Source: Prodigiosinella confusarubida (GTDB lineage Bacteria > Pseudomonadota > Gammaproteobacteria > Enterobacterales > Enterobacteriaceae). Taken from it: DNA of 64,000 bases. The first letter of the stretch is position 1. Every line of letters begins with the position of its first letter. Below the pieces are notes generated by a model. It searched no databases, was not told the DNA's origin, and saw only the letters and a list, made by a program, of their open reading frames with translations. Shown in pieces: positions 7,398 to 19,250 of the stretch. Both the position numbers and the translations under genes were made by a program. The DNA lies in assembly GCF_002847015.1 (NCBI RefSeq), contig NZ_CP025085.1, positions 1,178,001 to 1,242,000 on the forward strand. The letters are read 5' to 3'.

Positions 7398-8537
7398 TCA
7401 GCCGTCTCTGGGTAATCCTTTCTCAATAGCTCGAATAAGCCGTTTTTTCTGGGCTGGCAAGATGTCAAGTGCTGACTGTTCCCGGCGGGACAGTTGCTGA
7501 GCAATGGCCCATTGGATATGTTCATCCAGCACGTTGTTTTCCCCAAGTCGGGATCGCAAGGCCAGTACGATATGATCTTCATAAGGTGCATTACCCAGGG
7601 CGACTGCAATATTGCGTAACCAGCGTAAATGGCCAATGCGGCGAATAGATGAACCTTCGGTGATCCGTAGAAATTTGTCTTCATCCCAGCCAAATAGATC
7701 TAACAGCTCTGGCGCGTGTAAAGCGGCACGTGGACTGAAATCCACTTCATCCGTCAGTTGCGAGAAACGGTTCCACGGGCAAATTAACTGACAGTCATCA
7801 CATCCATAGATACGGTTACCTATCAAGGGCCGTAGGGCTTCCGGGATAACGCCTTCCAGTTCGATAGTCAGGTAGGAAATGCAGCGTCGCGCATCAACGG
7901 TATAAGGCTCGACAATCGCCCCTGTTGGGCAGATTGTCATGCAGGCGACGCACTTTCCACACGCTTCCTTAACCGGATTATCCAATGGAAGGGGTAAATC
8001 AATGAGCAGCTCCCCCAGAAAAAACCAAGATCCCGCAGAACGATTAAGTATCAGTGAGTGTTTGCCAACCCAGCCTAGTCCGGCTTTGGCGGCTAACGGC
8101 CTTTCCATAATCGGCGCAGAATCAACGAAGGGGCGGAACTGCAACTTTCCACAGTAGGCCTGAATCATGTCTCCCAGCTTTTTCAAACGCTGGCGCAGCA
8201 ATTTGTGATAATCGCGGCCCAATGCGTAACGACTGACATAACCCAGGTGAGGATTTTTTAGGGTATTAGCAAAAGCCGCCTTAGCAGGAAGATAATTCAT
8301 GCGTACACTTATAACGCGCAATGTCCCGGGCAACAGTTCGTGTGGGCGGGTTCGCAACATACCATGTCGGGCCATCCATGCCATTTCGCCGTGATATTGC
8401 TTATCCAGCCATGCCTGCAACCGGGGTTCTTCGTGAGAAAGGTCGGTATCACAAATTCCCACCTGCTGGAAACCCAGCGATTGACCCCATTGCTTGATAA
8501 GTTGTGCTAATTCATTGAGATCGTAGGGGTATGTCAT
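7398..8537 (-). CDS. queG: epoxyqueuosine reductase
   Basis: QueG performs the last step of queuosine synthesis, reducing epoxyqueuosine in the tRNA wobble position with a cobalamin cofactor. The 379-residue protein has the family's N-terminal cobalamin-binding domain with VDSAPIMERPLA around 138-149. Two ferredoxin-type clusters follow (CGKCVACMTICP at 193-204, CDDCQLICP at 246-254), then a C-terminal HEAT-like tail. Length and motifs match E. coli QueG. It starts divergently from nnr with the two start codons overlapping on opposite strands, as in E. coli. Its 3' side borders the A/T-rich DnaA-box region. Confidence 0.97.
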   Translation of the reverse strand: MTYPYDLNELAQLIKQWGQSLGFQQVGICDTDLSHEEPRLQAWLDKQYHGEMAWMARHGMLRTRPHELLPGTLRVISVRMNYLPAKAAFANTLKNPHLGYVSRYALGRDYHKLLRQRLKKLGDMIQAYCGKLQFRPFVDSAPIMERPLAAKAGLGWVGKHSLILNRSAGSWFFLGELLIDLPLPLDNPVKEACGKCVACMTICPTGAIVEPYTVDARRCISYLTIELEGVIPEALRPLIGNRIYGCDDCQLICPWNRFSQLTDEVDFSPRAALHAPELLDLFGWDEDKFLRITEGSSIRRIGHLRWLRNIAVALGNAPYEDHIVLALRSRLGENNVLDEHIQWAIAQQLSRREQSALDILPAQKKRLIRAIEKGLPRDG

Positions 8538-10065
8538 GATGGGCCATAGAAAGAATCAAGTCTCTTCCACTTTACCATATTCTGTATTCAGGGCCGACTG
8601 GATCCGTGATGAGGAAGCTGAAGCAGCAGAGATGTCGGGGGTTTCGTTGTATACCCTGATGCAACGTGCCGGTGATGCGGCCTTCAATCTCATCCGACGG
8701 TATTACCCAAACGCTCGCCACTGGCTGGTGCTGGCAGGACATGGCAATAATGGTGGTGATGGTTATATTGTCGCCAGTCTGGCTCGACAGGCTGGAATGC
8801 AGGTCTCGGTTATTGCCATCCCAGGAACCCGGCCTTTACCCGCAGAAGCGACACAAGCCCGGCAGGCCTGGCTGGAACAGGGGGGTACGGAGCTGGATAC
8901 TGAAGCACTGTGGCCGGAGCATATTGATATTATTGTTGATGGTTTGTTAGGTACGGGGCTTTTATCGGCACCCAAAATGCCTTATGACGAGCTGATTGAG
9001 CGAGTAAACCATTGTCCGGCGCCTGTAATGGCATTAGATATTCCTTCAGGATTAAACGCTGAAACCGGTCATCATGAAGGAGCAGTGATTCAGGCTGACC
9101 ACACGGTGACTTTTATTGTCCTGAAACCGGGATTACTTACCGGGGCAGCCCGTGACTGCGTTGGTCATCTTCATCTTGATGATCTAGGGCTTTCCGAATG
9201 GGTAACGCGGCAAGTGGCCCCAATTCAGCGTCTTACTGCGGCATCGCTGATGCGCTGGTTAAAACCACGTCGACCTGTAGCCCATAAGGGCGAGCACGGT
9301 AGGTTGCTGATTGTTGGCGGTGACGAGGGAACTGGCGGCGCTGTTTTTATGGCTGGCGAGGCCGCATTACGCAGTGGCGCCGGATTGGTGCGAGTGCTTA
9401 CTAACAAGCAGTATGTTGCAGCGTTGGTGGCCTTTCGTCCCGAGTTGATGGTACAAGAGCTTACTGCGGTAACTCTGCGTCAGGGAATGGAGTGGGCGGA
9501 TGTTGTTGTGATCGGCCCGGGGTTGGGGCAGCGGGATTGGGGAAAAAATGCACTGCGAATAGCGGAAAATTGTAACAAATCCATGTTATGGGATGCTGAT
9601 GCTCTCAACCTGCTGGCAATCAATCCGCATAAACGTCAGAATCGCATTCTGACCCCTCATCCTGGTGAGGCGGCCCGGTTATTAAACTGTCGCGTATCAG
9701 ATATTGAGAGTGACCGCTTACTAGCTGCCCGGAAACTGGTGAAACGTTATGGCGGTGTTGTCGTGCTGAAAGGTGCCGGGACAGTGATCGCTAATGAGCA
9801 AGAGGGGTTGGCGATAGCCGATGTCGGTAATCCTGGTATGGCAAGTGGCGGTATGGGTGATGTGCTTTCCGGTATTATCGGGGCGTTTCTGGCACAAAAA
9901 CTGGCATTGTATGATGCTGCCTGCGCGGGGTGTGTTGTTCATGGTGCAGCAGCAGATAAGTTGGCGAAGCAACGGGGCACGCGGGGGATGTTGGCAACCG
10001 ATTTGATGCCAGTGTTGTCGCAATATGTAAATCCTGAGTGGATATCCTTAGAAAAGACAGAATGA
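8536..10065 (+). CDS. nnr: bifunctional NAD(P)H-hydrate epimerase / ADP-dependent dehydratase
   Basis: Nnr repairs hydrated NAD(P)H. The N-terminal epimerase domain (about 1-225) carries [13 protein letters not shown], and the C-terminal dehydratase domain (about 235-509) carries [24 protein letters not shown] and the nucleotide-binding [13 protein letters not shown]. The 509-residue length is close to E. coli Nnr (YjeF). Two adjacent ATGs (8536, 8539) are possible starts. The stop overlaps the tsaE start (ATGA), so nnr-tsaE-amiB are translationally coupled. Confidence 0.97.
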   Translation: MMGHRKNQVSSTLPYSVFRADWIRDEEAEAAEMSGVSLYTLMQRAGDAAFNLIRRYYPNARHWLVLAGHGNNGGDGYIVASLARQAGMQVSVIAIPGTRPLPAEATQARQAWLEQGGTELDTEALWPEHIDIIVDGLLGTGLLSAPKMPYDELIERVNHCPAPVMALDIPSGLNAETGHHEGAVIQADHTVTFIVLKPGLLTGAARDCVGHLHLDDLGLSEWVTRQVAPIQRLTAASLMRWLKPRRPVAHKGEHGRLLIVGGDEGTGGAVFMAGEAALRSGAGLVRVLTNKQYVAALVAFRPELMVQELTAVTLRQGMEWADVVVIGPGLGQRDWGKNALRIAENCNKSMLWDADALNLLAINPHKRQNRILTPHPGEAARLLNCRVSDIESDRLLAARKLVKRYGGVVVLKGAGTVIANEQEGLAIADVGNPGMASGGMGDVLSGIIGAFLAQKLALYDAACAGCVVHGAAADKLAKQRGTRGMLATDLMPVLSQYVNPEWISLEKTE

Positions 10066-10544
10066 AGAAACTCTTGTTACCTCTGCCGAACGAGGCAGCA
10101 ACCATCGCACTAGGTGCCGCACTGGCCAAGGCGTTTGACTGTGCTGGTATTATTTATCTTTTGGGTGACCTGGGGGCGGGGAAAACCACGTTGAGTCGTG
10201 GTTTTCTACAGGCGCTTGGTCATAAGGGAAACGTAAAAAGTCCAACTTATACGTTGGTTGAGCCTTATGAATTGTCACCTCGTCCGGTTTATCACTTTGA
10301 TCTTTATCGGTTAGCCGACCCTGAAGAACTGGAGTTTATGGGAATCCGTGATTATCTGTCACAAGATGCTATCTGTCTGATTGAATGGCCGCAGCAGGGC
10401 GTCGGGATATTACCGCCGGCCGATATTGAACTGCATTTGCATTATCAGGGTACGGGACGGCAGGCAGAGGTTATCGCGCTGTCGTCAGTGGGAGAAAAAT
10501 TACTGGTATGTCTGGCCGGATTATTGAGGTTGAAAACGTCATGA
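10062..10544 (+). CDS. tsaE: tRNA threonylcarbamoyladenosine synthesis ATPase
   Basis: TsaE is the ATPase that cycles the TsaBD complex during t6A37 formation on ANN-decoding tRNAs. The 160-residue protein has Walker [14 protein letters not shown] (about 35-47), the family motif [11 protein letters not shown] and Walker B-like [10 protein letters not shown] chose the ATG that overlaps the nnr stop, giving the usual [11 protein letters not shown] beginning. An in-frame upstream start at 10038 would extend into nnr. The stop overlaps the amiB ATG. Confidence 0.96.
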   Translation: MKKLLLPLPNEAATIALGAALAKAFDCAGIIYLLGDLGAGKTTLSRGFLQALGHKGNVKSPTYTLVEPYELSPRPVYHFDLYRLADPEELEFMGIRDYLSQDAICLIEWPQQGVGILPPADIELHLHYQGTGRQAEVIALSSVGEKLLVCLAGLLRLKTS

Positions 10545-12205
10545 TAAACCGGTTGATTAAAGTCTTATTCTGCGTGTCATTGATGTTTGCCAACCCGTTA
10601 TGGGCGGCTAACCTTTCGGATATCAAGGTCAATAATGCCTCTGGGCAGGCAACGGTGAGCCTCAGGTTCAGTGGACAGCCTATTTATGCTTTTTTCTCGT
10701 TGCACAATCCGGACCGGGTAGTGATTGATGTACGCCAGTCTGGCCTTATTCAAGGGTTGCCGTTGAAATTCAGTGGCCAGAACATGATTTCCCGTATTCG
10801 TAGTAGCAAGGCGAAGGATGCGCAAAGTCTCCGGCTGGTGCTTGAATTGACTGGTCGGGCTAAAACGCGAGCGGTTACGCAAAAAACCGGTTCAGACTAT
10901 ACCGTGGTTTTCACCGTGACTGGCGAGAGAAAAGCGGTTGTCAATAATCCAATAACCTCGATATCGCGTAGTGAACCCCAAACTGATCGCAGACGTGTTC
11001 CATTCAATGCTAAACCGACGACGACGGCGGACAGGAACACGACGTCGGCCCGGGTTCCTGCCCGTCGTGTGGGCGATGAAAAAATTGTGATTGCGATTGA
11101 TGCCGGGCATGGTGGTCAGGATCCAGGTGCGACGGGGCCCGACGGCTTGCATGAAAAAAACGTCACCATAGCGATTGCCCGAAAACTAAAGGCTATCATG
11201 GAGAGGGACCCGATGTTTAAACCGGTACTGACTCGTGATGGCGACTACTTTATTTCTGTGATGGGGCGTTCCGAAGTAGCCCGTAAGCAAGGGGCCAACT
11301 TGTTGGTGTCTATCCATGCGGATGCGGCGCCAAACCATAATGCTACCGGTGCCTCGGTCTGGGTATTGTCAAACCGACGAGCTAACAGCGAGATGGCCAA
11401 CTGGCTCGAACAGCATGAAAAACAGTCTGAGCTATTGGGCGGTGCCGGCGATCTATTGGCAAACAGTAGAGCCGATCCCTATCTGAGTCAGGCAGTACTG
11501 GATTTGCAGTTTGGTCATTCACAGCGTGTTGGTTATGACGTTGCCGTCAAAGTATTGCGTGAATTGCACCGTATTGGCCGTTTGCATAAACAACGTCCGG
11601 AATACGCGAGTCTCGGTGTATTACGATCGCCGGATATCCCTTCACTTCTGGTGGAAACCGGTTTTATTTCCAATGCGGCTGAAGAACGATTATTGGGTAG
11701 CGATGCCTATCAGGAAAAAATCGCTAATGCCATCTATCGGGGGCTGCGCAGTTATTTCCTGGCACATCCATTACAATCGGCTCCAAAGCCGGAAAAACGA
11801 CCATCCATACTGCCGACAGTGAAGTCTTCCGTTTCTGCGACGTCCGGCAGATACCCCAGCCGTAATACAGTGCGTCATACGGTGTCACGGGGGGAAACGT
11901 TATCCGGAATTGCTGTTCGTTATGGTGTCAGTATGGCGGCGATACGTGATACCAATCACCTGAAGAAAGATGTGGTCTGGGTTGGGCAGCGATTAACAAT
12001 CCCGGTGGCTGACAACCGTGTCGCCAATGTGAAGTCTGCCACCAAAAAAGTGGCAACTGTGGTAAAACACAAAGTAGAAAGAGGGGATAGCCTGAGTTCT
12101 ATCGCCACCCGTTATGGTGTCAGCATGAAAGAAATTCAGCAGGCTAATGATATGGCATCAAACCGGGTATTACTGGGCCAGACGCTAATTATTCCTTCCG
12201 TCTGA
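10541..12205 (+). CDS. amiB: N-acetylmuramoyl-L-alanine amidase, septal splitting
   Basis: AmiB cleaves the amide link in septal peptidoglycan in the periplasm, activated by EnvC. The 554-residue protein has a signal peptide ([22 protein letters not shown], cut before ANLSD) and an AMIN domain (about 25-130) for septal targeting. A basic linker and the zinc amidase_3 domain follow (about 180-410, with [23 protein letters not shown] and [10 protein letters not shown]). Two LysM repeats lie at the C-terminus ([28 protein letters not shown]). E. coli AmiB has one LysM, so the second extends the wall-binding tail. The ATG overlapping the tsaE stop was chosen; a frame from 10508 is longer. Confidence 0.97.
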   Translation: MINRLIKVLFCVSLMFANPLWAANLSDIKVNNASGQATVSLRFSGQPIYAFFSLHNPDRVVIDVRQSGLIQGLPLKFSGQNMISRIRSSKAKDAQSLRLVLELTGRAKTRAVTQKTGSDYTVVFTVTGERKAVVNNPITSISRSEPQTDRRRVPFNAKPTTTADRNTTSARVPARRVGDEKIVIAIDAGHGGQDPGATGPDGLHEKNVTIAIARKLKAIMERDPMFKPVLTRDGDYFISVMGRSEVARKQGANLLVSIHADAAPNHNATGASVWVLSNRRANSEMANWLEQHEKQSELLGGAGDLLANSRADPYLSQAVLDLQFGHSQRVGYDVAVKVLRELHRIGRLHKQRPEYASLGVLRSPDIPSLLVETGFISNAAEERLLGSDAYQEKIANAIYRGLRSYFLAHPLQSAPKPEKRPSILPTVKSSVSATSGRYPSRNTVRHTVSRGETLSGIAVRYGVSMAAIRDTNHLKKDVVWVGQRLTIPVADNRVANVKSATKKVATVVKHKVERGDSLSSIATRYGVSMKEIQQANDMASNRVLLGQTLIIPSV

Positions 12206-12228
12206 CGTAAACGAAAAGAGGTAAGTTC

Positions 12229-14124
12229 ATGCCGATTCAGGTTCTGCCACCACAATTGGCTAATCAGATCGCCGCCGGAGAGGTAGTGGAGCGACCTGCG
12301 TCTGTGGTGAAAGAACTGGTCGAGAATAGTCTGGATGCGGGTGCCACACGCATTGATATTGACATTGAACGGGGAGGATCCAAGTTGATCCGTATCCGAG
12401 ATAACGGTTCGGGTATCAGCAAAGAGGACCTGACATTGGCACTGGCTCGCCATGCGACCAGTAAAATTGCGACTCTTGACGATCTGGAAGCGATTATCAG
12501 TTTGGGATTTCGCGGCGAGGCTTTGGCCAGTATCAGCTCAGTGTCGCGTTTGACGCTGACCTCACGCACCGTGCAGCAGAATGAAGCATGGCAGGCCTAT
12601 GCGGAAGGCCGCGATATGGATGTTACGGTAAAACCGGCTGCCCATCCGGTAGGGACGACACTGGAAGTCCTGGATCTGTTTTATAATACACCTGCCCGTC
12701 GTAAGTTTATGCGCGCAGAAAAAACCGAATTTACTCATATTGATGAGGTCGTTCGGCGTATTGCGTTAGCCCGGTTCGATATTGCGATCAATCTGAATCA
12801 TAATGGTAAACTGATCCGCCAATATCGGGCTGTCAGTGATGCCTCGCAGTATGAGCGTCGACTAGGTAATATCTGTGGTGCGGCTTTTCTGCAACATGCA
12901 CTGGCGGTTTCCTGGCAACATGGCGACCTGAAAATTCATGGTTGGGTGGCGGATCCTGCCGGCGCGCGACAACTGCCGGAAATGCAATACTGCTATGTCA
13001 ATCAGCGTATGATGCGCGATCGTCTGATTAATCATGCAATCCGTCAGGCATATCAGGATCAGCTCAAAGATGAGCAGCAACCCGCTTATGTTCTTTATCT
13101 GGAAGTGGATCCCCATCAGGTGGATGTCAATGTGCATCCTGCCAAACATGAAGTCCGTTTTCATCAGGCTCGGCTGGTACATGATTTTATTTATCAGGCG
13201 GTGATGACGGTATTGCAGCAGTCGGCGGCACCGATATTGCCCATCACTGAGCCAGGCGTTGAACCTACGCCGGTATGGCAGCAGGAAAACCGTACTGCAT
13301 CGGGAGGAAATCATTTTGCCCGGACGATTTCTTCATCGGTGGAAAAAGCGGTTTCCGAACCTGCCAGCACAACGGCTCGTGAACGTCAGCCTGCGCCTTA
13401 TCTCAGCGGCTCGGGTTATCAGAAAAAACAAGGAGAGCTGTACCAGAAATTGCTACAGCCGAAACAGCCATTATCAGGTACGCCCGGCTCTTCACCAGTA
13501 GAAACGGTGCTGAAGCCTCCGTCACCGGCGGTATCTCAGGTGATGAGTACGGCTCCATTGGCAAGCAACGACCAGGGATTAGGAAGGGTATTAACCGTTT
13601 ATCCGCCATGCTATGCGTTGGTGGAGTACCAGCAAGGGCTAGCGATATTGTCACTCACTGTTGCAGAGCGCCATCTGAAACAGGCTCAGCTTACTCCCAC
13701 AACAGAAGGGTTGCGTCCGCAGCCACTGCTGATCCCACAGCGCTTGACGCTGGATAAAAAGGAGTTGAGTGTGCTGTCGCAGCATCAGGCACTACTGACG
13801 CAATTTGGTATTGATGTCGCGATTGAACAACAGCGAGCTACACTGCGAGCAGTACCTTTACCATTAAGACAACAAAATTTACAAAACTTGATTTCTTACC
13901 TGTTAGGTTATCTGGCCGATTATCCCATGGCAGAGTCTGAACAGATCGCTGTGTGGATGGCACATCAGTTGCTCAGTGAGCATGAAAACTGGACACATGC
14001 CCAGGCAATACAGTTGTTAACGGAAGTGGAGCGTCTGTGCCCACAGTGGGTGAGAAATCCGCCACCTGAATTTTTAGGTGTGATGGATATTGACGCTGCC
14101 ATCAAGGCCTTGAAGCATGACTGA
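12229..14124 (+). CDS. mutL: DNA mismatch repair protein MutL
   Basis: MutL couples mismatch recognition by MutS to MutH and UvrD. The 631-residue protein has the GHKL ATPase head, with [25 protein letters not shown] and [13 protein letters not shown] within the first 110 residues. Next come the transducer domain to about 330, a Pro/Ser/Gln-rich linker (about 340-440) and the C-terminal dimerisation domain. As in other gamma-proteobacterial MutL proteins using MutH, I see no DQHA(X)2E endonuclease motif. A good ribosome binding site (AGAGGT) precedes the ATG. It overlaps miaA by 8 nt. Confidence 0.98.
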   Translation: MPIQVLPPQLANQIAAGEVVERPASVVKELVENSLDAGATRIDIDIERGGSKLIRIRDNGSGISKEDLTLALARHATSKIATLDDLEAIISLGFRGEALASISSVSRLTLTSRTVQQNEAWQAYAEGRDMDVTVKPAAHPVGTTLEVLDLFYNTPARRKFMRAEKTEFTHIDEVVRRIALARFDIAINLNHNGKLIRQYRAVSDASQYERRLGNICGAAFLQHALAVSWQHGDLKIHGWVADPAGARQLPEMQYCYVNQRMMRDRLINHAIRQAYQDQLKDEQQPAYVLYLEVDPHQVDVNVHPAKHEVRFHQARLVHDFIYQAVMTVLQQSAAPILPITEPGVEPTPVWQQENRTASGGNHFARTISSSVEKAVSEPASTTARERQPAPYLSGSGYQKKQGELYQKLLQPKQPLSGTPGSSPVETVLKPPSPAVSQVMSTAPLASNDQGLGRVLTVYPPCYALVEYQQGLAILSLTVAERHLKQAQLTPTTEGLRPQPLLIPQRLTLDKKELSVLSQHQALLTQFGIDVAIEQQRATLRAVPLPLRQQNLQNLISYLLGYLADYPMAESEQIAVWMAHQLLSEHENWTHAQAIQLLTEVERLCPQWVRNPPPEFLGVMDIDAAIKALKHD

Positions 14125-15058
14125 ATTTGAAAAGGAACCGTATCCGCCGGCCATTTTTATCATGGGGCCGACAGCGTCCGGAAAAACAGCGCTGGCGATG
14201 GCGTTATATCAGCATCTTCCGGTTGAGTTGATCAGCGTCGATTCTGCTCTGGTGTATCGTGGCATGGATATCGGTACAGCAAAGCCCGGTGCGGACGAGC
14301 TATCCCAAGTGCCGCATCGCCTGATCGATATCCGTGACCCGGCTGAATCCTATTCTGCCGCTGATTTTCGCCGTGATGCGCTACAGGCGATGGCAGAAAT
14401 CAGTGCCGCTGGTCGTATTCCTCTGCTGGTGGGAGGAACTATGCTGTATTTTAAGGCGTTGCTCGAAGGACTCTCTCCTTTACCATCGGCCGATCCCCTG
14501 GTGCGTCGGCAAATAGAAGAAAGGGCACAAAAAGAGGGATGGGAAGCGCTGCATCGCCAGTTATGTGAGATAGATCCAGTTGCGGCAGCTCGGATTCATC
14601 CAAATGATCCACAGAGACTGTCGCGGGCACTGGAAGTTTTTTTCGTTTCAGGTAACACTTTAACCGAGCTGACAAAAATATCTGGTGAAGCGTTGCCTTA
14701 TCGTGTGTATCAGTTTGCTATTGCTCCTGCTACGCGCGAATTGCTTCATCAGCGGATTGCGCTACGTTTTCAGCAGATGTTACAGATGGGTTTTGAAACG
14801 GAGGCCAGGGCATTATTTGACCGAACTGATCTGCACACCGATTTGCCTTCTATCCGCTGTGTCGGTTATCGCCAGATGTGGTCATATTTATCTGGCGAAA
14901 TTGGTTACGATGAAATGGTTTATCGCGGTATTTGTGCTACCCGGCAATTGGCCAAGCGCCAGATGACCTGGTTACGTGGTTGGGACGACGTTTGCTGGTT
15001 AGACAGCGACAAGCCTCGGGAAGCGATAGATAAGGTAATACAGGTTGTTAGTGCATAG
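14117..15058 (+). CDS. miaA: tRNA dimethylallyltransferase
   Basis: MiaA transfers the dimethylallyl group to A37 of tRNAs reading UNN codons. The 313-residue protein shows the P-loop [12 protein letters not shown] (about 17-28), the substrate segment [35 protein letters not shown] and the conserved [11 protein letters not shown] near residue 245. Length is as in E. coli. The start lies within the end of mutL, and hfq follows after 111 bp, matching the conserved mutL-miaA-hfq-hflXKC order. Confidence 0.98.
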   Translation: MTEFEKEPYPPAIFIMGPTASGKTALAMALYQHLPVELISVDSALVYRGMDIGTAKPGADELSQVPHRLIDIRDPAESYSAADFRRDALQAMAEISAAGRIPLLVGGTMLYFKALLEGLSPLPSADPLVRRQIEERAQKEGWEALHRQLCEIDPVAAARIHPNDPQRLSRALEVFFVSGNTLTELTKISGEALPYRVYQFAIAPATRELLHQRIALRFQQMLQMGFETEARALFDRTDLHTDLPSIRCVGYRQMWSYLSGEIGYDEMVYRGICATRQLAKRQMTWLRGWDDVCWLDSDKPREAIDKVIQVVSA

Positions 15059-15169
15059 GTTGGGTGATTGTGTACAATTGGCTGATTCTCAGCACAAAAA
15101 TTTTATACCGTTATTTTAGGGCCATAGGGTTCTTTGTTACAAACAACAAGCAAATAAGGAAAATATAGA

Positions 15170-15487
15170 ATGGCTAAGGGGCAATCTTTACAAGATCCGT
15201 TCTTGAACGCATTGCGTCGCGAACGTGTTCCGGTTTCGATCTATTTGGTGAATGGTATCAAGTTGCAAGGTCAGATTGAGTCTTTTGACCAGTTTGTCAT
15301 TTTGTTGAAAAATACGGTTAGCCAGATGGTGTATAAGCACGCCATTTCCACGGTGGTCCCATCCCGTCCGGTGTCGCACCATAGTAATACCCCAGGTACT
15401 AGTAGTAATCCTGGTACTAACAACTATCATGGTAGTAATCCTGCTGGTCAGCAACAGCCGCAACAGGATAGCGATGACGCTGAATAA
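15170..15487 (+). CDS. hfq: RNA chaperone Hfq
   Basis: Hfq forms a hexameric ring that pairs small RNAs with mRNAs. The 105-residue protein has the Sm1 region ([30 protein letters not shown]) and Sm2 motif ([14 protein letters not shown]), with the RRER rim patch at about 16-19. After residue 70 comes a low-complexity Asn/Gly/Ser/Gln tail ending in an acidic tip (QQDSDDAE), as in enteric Hfq, where the acidic tip displaces bound RNA. The start is supported by AAGGAAAATATAG upstream. The 111-bp gap before it probably carries its own promoter. Confidence 0.98.
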   Translation: MAKGQSLQDPFLNALRRERVPVSIYLVNGIKLQGQIESFDQFVILLKNTVSQMVYKHAISTVVPSRPVSHHSNTPGTSSNPGTNNYHGSNPAGQQQPQQDSDDAE

Positions 15488-15579
15488 GGCTCATTACCGG
15501 TTTACCATGGCAGAGGAATGGATGATGTTATCCGTTTTCCCTGCCATGACCGTGTTCGTTTGTTTGAGAGGTTGCTCGG

Positions 15580-16860
15580 TTGTTTGACCGTTATGAAGCC
15601 GGTGAACAGGCGATATTAGTTCATATTTACTTTTCACAAGAGAAAGATACGGAAGATTTACTGGAGTTCGAATCTCTGGTTTCTTCTGCTGGTATTGAGT
15701 CGTTGCAGGTTATTACCGGCAGTCGTAAAGCACCGCATCCCAAATATTTTGTGGGTGAGGGTAAAGCGGAAGAAATTGCCCAGGCTGTTAAAGCTACTAA
15801 TGCTTTTGTTGTGTTGTTTGATCACGCCTTAACACCGGCTCAAGAACGCAACCTGGAACGTTTATGTGAATGTCGGGTGGTTGACCGAATCGGGTTGATT
15901 CTTGATATTTTTGCTCAACGAGCGCGCACCCATGAGGGGAAATTGCAGGTTGAGTTGGCGCAGTTACGCCATCTTGCCACCCGTCTGGTACGTGGTTGGA
16001 CTCATCTTGAGCGTCAGAAGGGCGGTATTGGGCTGCGAGGTCCCGGTGAGACTCAACTTGAGACTGACCGACGTTTACTTCGTAATCGTATCAGCCTGAT
16101 TTTATCCCGTTTGACTCGGGTAGAGAAACAGCGTGAACAGGGACGTCGGGCGCGCGTCCGTGCAGATGTCCCCACGGTTTCTCTGGTGGGCTATACCAAT
16201 GCCGGAAAATCGACCTTATTTAACCAGATGACATCGGCTGGGGTATACGCGGCCGATCAGTTGTTTGCCACACTGGATCCTACACTGCGCCGCATAGAGG
16301 TGGAGGACGTAGGTGATACTGTGCTGGCAGATACCGTGGGTTTTATCCGGCAGTTACCGCATGATCTGGTTGCTGCATTTAAAGCAACATTGCAGGAAAC
16401 ACGTCAGGCTTCGTTATTGTTACACGTAGTGGACGCCGCTGATCCTCGCATGGACGAGAATATTGAAGCGGTAGAAATCGTGCTGGCAGAGATTGAAGCG
16501 GATGACATTCCTATGCTACAGGTTATGAACAAAATCGATATGCTGGAAGGCTTTGAGCCGCGTATTGATCGTAATGAAGATAACGTGCCAGTCAGAGTTT
16601 GGCTTTCTGCCCAGACTGGCGTTGGCATCTCATTATTGTTTCGGGCATTAACTGAGCGGCTTTCTGGGGAGATTGTCCATTACTCATTACATCTTCCCCC
16701 TCAGGCTGGACGCTTGAGAAGCCGTTTTTATCAGCTTCAGGCAATAGAAAAAGAATGGATTGAAGAGGACGGAAGCGTGGGCTTGACAGTTCGTATGCCT
16801 ATCGTTGACTGGCGGCGCCTCTGTAAGCAAGAGCAGGAATTGAAAGATTATATTGTCTGA
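15580..16860 (+). CDS. hflX: ribosome-associated GTPase HflX
   Basis: HflX is a 50S-binding GTPase that splits stalled or heat-damaged ribosomes. The 426-residue protein has the N-terminal HflX domain ([18 protein letters not shown]), the glycine-rich linker ([18 protein letters not shown]) and the GTPase domain from about residue 198 with [15 protein letters not shown] and NKID. The start appears to be TTG ([10 protein letters not shown]), because that residue begins the conserved protein and no ATG lies upstream in frame. It lies between hfq and hflK, the standard order. Confidence 0.97.
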   Translation: MFDRYEAGEQAILVHIYFSQEKDTEDLLEFESLVSSAGIESLQVITGSRKAPHPKYFVGEGKAEEIAQAVKATNAFVVLFDHALTPAQERNLERLCECRVVDRIGLILDIFAQRARTHEGKLQVELAQLRHLATRLVRGWTHLERQKGGIGLRGPGETQLETDRRLLRNRISLILSRLTRVEKQREQGRRARVRADVPTVSLVGYTNAGKSTLFNQMTSAGVYAADQLFATLDPTLRRIEVEDVGDTVLADTVGFIRQLPHDLVAAFKATLQETRQASLLLHVVDAADPRMDENIEAVEIVLAEIEADDIPMLQVMNKIDMLEGFEPRIDRNEDNVPVRVWLSAQTGVGISLLFRALTERLSGEIVHYSLHLPPQAGRLRSRFYQLQAIEKEWIEEDGSVGLTVRMPIVDWRRLCKQEQELKDYIV

Positions 16861-16936
16861 ATTGTGAATATAATCTGATGGACTTCTGGGACAATTAACC
16901 CCTAAGAATACCTATCATAATTAATGGAGCTAAAAC

Positions 16937-18196
16937 ATGGCGTGGAATCAGCCCGGTAATAACGGACAGGACCGCGACCCGTGGGGGAGCAGCAATAATA
17001 ATAGCGGCAACTCTGGCGGAGATAATAAAGGTGGTCGAGATCAGGGACCACCCGATCTTGATGATATCTTCCGTAAATTAAGCAAAAAGCTTAGTGAATT
17101 GGGAGGCAAAAAAAACTCGGGTTCAGGAAACACTGGGAATAGTGGCGGTTCATCATTATTGGGCGGACGTGTTGTCGGTCTGATTGTGGTCGCTGCGGTG
17201 GTGGTCTGGGCTGTCAGTGGTTTTTACACCATCAAAGAGGCGGAGCGTGGTGTTGTTACCCGATTCGGTAAATTTAGCCATATAGTCGGTCCGGGGTTGA
17301 ATTGGAAGCCGACGTTCATTGACGCCGTACGGGCGGTTAACGTGGAGTCTGTCCGTGAACTGGCTACTTCTGGCATCATGCTGACCTCGGATGAAAACGT
17401 TGTCCGTGTGGAAATGAACGTACAGTACCGGGTTACTCAGCCTGAACGGTATCTTTTTAGTGTGACGAATGCTGATGATAGCCTGCGTCAGGCGACTGAC
17501 AGCGCACTGCGTGGTGTTATCGGTAAATACACCATGGACAAGATCCTCACTGAAGGACGTACCATTGTGCGTACGGATACCCAGCGAGTGATAGAAGAAA
17601 CTATTCGTCCTTATGATATGGGGATTACGTTGCTCGACGTTAACTTCCAGACGGCGCGTCCGCCAGAAGAGGTTAAGGCGGCTTTTGACGATGCTATCGC
17701 TGCCCGTGAGAACGAACAGCAATATATTCGTGAAGCAGAGGCTTATGCCAACGAAGTGCAACCGCGGGCTAATGGTCAGGCTCAGCGTATTCTGGAAGAG
17801 TCTCGTGCTTATAAAACCCGAGTAGTACTGGAAGCTCAAGGGGAAGTCTCCCGCTTTGCAAGCCTGTTACCGGAATATAAAGCCGCCCCGAAGATTACTC
17901 GTGAACGCCTTTATATTGAAACTATGGAGCGAGTGTTGAGCCATAATCGCAAGGTACTGATTGATGATAAAGGCAATAACCTGATGGTACTGCCGCTGGA
18001 TCGTCTATTGGGTGATCAGAACAGTGCTAATACGACCTCTGATAGTATTACTGGCAGTAAGGTTGCTCCACTGAAGGTATCCAGTTCAGGAGTGAATCAC
18101 AGTACATCGGATTCCAGTGGTAGCAGTAGCAACATCATGGATCAACGCAAAGCGGATGCTCAGCGTAATGATATCACTCGTGTAGGGAGAGAATAA
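16937..18196 (+). CDS. hflK: FtsH-modulating membrane protein HflK
   Basis: HflK and HflC form a large membrane cage around FtsH and restrain its proteolysis of membrane proteins. The 419-residue protein has a Gly/Asn-rich cytoplasmic N-terminus (AWNQPGNNGQDRDPWG), a single membrane helix at about 77-97 and an SPFH/band-7 domain (EAERGVVTRFGKF). A long charged coiled-coil region (about 250-330) and a Ser/Asn-rich tail follow. Only 1 bp separates it from hflC. Confidence 0.97.
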   Translation: MAWNQPGNNGQDRDPWGSSNNNSGNSGGDNKGGRDQGPPDLDDIFRKLSKKLSELGGKKNSGSGNTGNSGGSSLLGGRVVGLIVVAAVVVWAVSGFYTIKEAERGVVTRFGKFSHIVGPGLNWKPTFIDAVRAVNVESVRELATSGIMLTSDENVVRVEMNVQYRVTQPERYLFSVTNADDSLRQATDSALRGVIGKYTMDKILTEGRTIVRTDTQRVIEETIRPYDMGITLLDVNFQTARPPEEVKAAFDDAIAARENEQQYIREAEAYANEVQPRANGQAQRILEESRAYKTRVVLEAQGEVSRFASLLPEYKAAPKITRERLYIETMERVLSHNRKVLIDDKGNNLMVLPLDRLLGDQNSANTTSDSITGSKVAPLKVSSSGVNHSTSDSSGSSSNIMDQRKADAQRNDITRVGRE

Positions 18197-18197
18197 T

Positions 18198-19190
18198 ATG
18201 CGTAAGCCTGTACTATTTATTCTGCTCCTTGTGCTGGTGGTGGTCTATTCTTCGCTGTTTATCGTCCAGGAAGGTCAGCGCGGTATAGTGATGCGCTTTG
18301 GCAAGGTTCTTCGTGATGATGAAAATAAACCGCTTGTTTATATGCCAGGCCTGCACGTAAAGATCCCATTCCTTGAATCAGTGAAAATGCTGGATGCCCG
18401 TATTCAGACGATGGAAAACCAGGCTGATCGCTTTATTACCAAGGAACAAAAGGATTTGATTATTGATTCCTACATCAAATGGCGAATCAGCGACTTCAGC
18501 CGGTATTACCTGGCAACGGGTGGCGGTGATACATCCCAGGCAGAAGTGCTGTTGAAACGTAAATTCAGCGACCGTCTGCGTTCTGAAATCGGTCGTCTTG
18601 ATGTTAGCGGGATCGTAACGGATTCCCGTGGTCAACTGATGTCCGATGTGCGTAACGCATTGAATACCGGTACTGGAGAAACCACTGAAGCGGATAATGC
18701 CATTGCTTCCGCTGCGGCACGTGTCGCCCGTGAAACGACGGGTGTGCCGCACGTCAACCCGAACAGTATGGCAGCGCTGGGTATTAAAGTTATTGATGTG
18801 CGGATTAAGCAGATCAATCTGCCGACAGAAGTTTCTGATGCCATTTATAAACGTATGCGTGCAGAGCGTGAAGCCGTCGCCCGTCGATATCGTTCACAAG
18901 GGAAAGAACAGGCAGAGAAACTAAAAGCAGCTGCGGATTATCAAGTTACCCGTACATTGGCAGAAGCGGAACGCCAAGGACGCATCCTTCGCGGTGAAGG
19001 GGATGCTGAAACAGCCAGGTTATTTGCTGCGGCATTCAGTAAAGATCCTGATTTTTATGCGTTCATTCGTAGCCTGAGAGCTTATGAACATAGTTTTGAC
19101 AATAATAGTCAGAATGTGTTGGTGTTGAGTCCAGACAGTGATTTCTTCCGCTACATGAAATCACCAGAGAAAACGGTCTCTGCCCATTAA
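18198..19190 (+). CDS. hflC: FtsH-modulating membrane protein HflC
   Basis: HflC is the partner of HflK in the FtsH-containing periplasmic-side cage. The 330-residue protein has an N-terminal membrane anchor (VLFILLLVLVVVYSSLFIV, about 5-23), an SPFH domain (EGQRGIVMRFGKVL) and a coiled-coil segment around 220-285 (KRMRAEREAVARRYRSQG). Length matches E. coli. A strong terminator follows 16 bp after the stop. Confidence 0.97.
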   Translation: MRKPVLFILLLVLVVVYSSLFIVQEGQRGIVMRFGKVLRDDENKPLVYMPGLHVKIPFLESVKMLDARIQTMENQADRFITKEQKDLIIDSYIKWRISDFSRYYLATGGGDTSQAEVLLKRKFSDRLRSEIGRLDVSGIVTDSRGQLMSDVRNALNTGTGETTEADNAIASAAARVARETTGVPHVNPNSMAALGIKVIDVRIKQINLPTEVSDAIYKRMRAEREAVARRYRSQGKEQAEKLKAAADYQVTRTLAEAERQGRILRGEGDAETARLFAAAFSKDPDFYAFIRSLRAYEHSFDNNSQNVLVLSPDSDFFRYMKSPEKTVSAH

Positions 19191-19206
19191 TACTGTTTTT
19201 TAGTTC

Positions 19207-19234
19207 AAAAAAGCCCGTATTTACGGGCTTTTTT
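19207..19234 (+). terminator. terminator after hflC
   Basis: AAGCCCGTA and TACGGGCTT form a 9-bp stem with a 2-nt centre, preceded by A residues and followed by a T-run. This is a classic intrinsic terminator ending the mutL-hflC series. Confidence 0.85.
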
Positions 19235-19250
19235 CTGTCTGGAGTTTTTT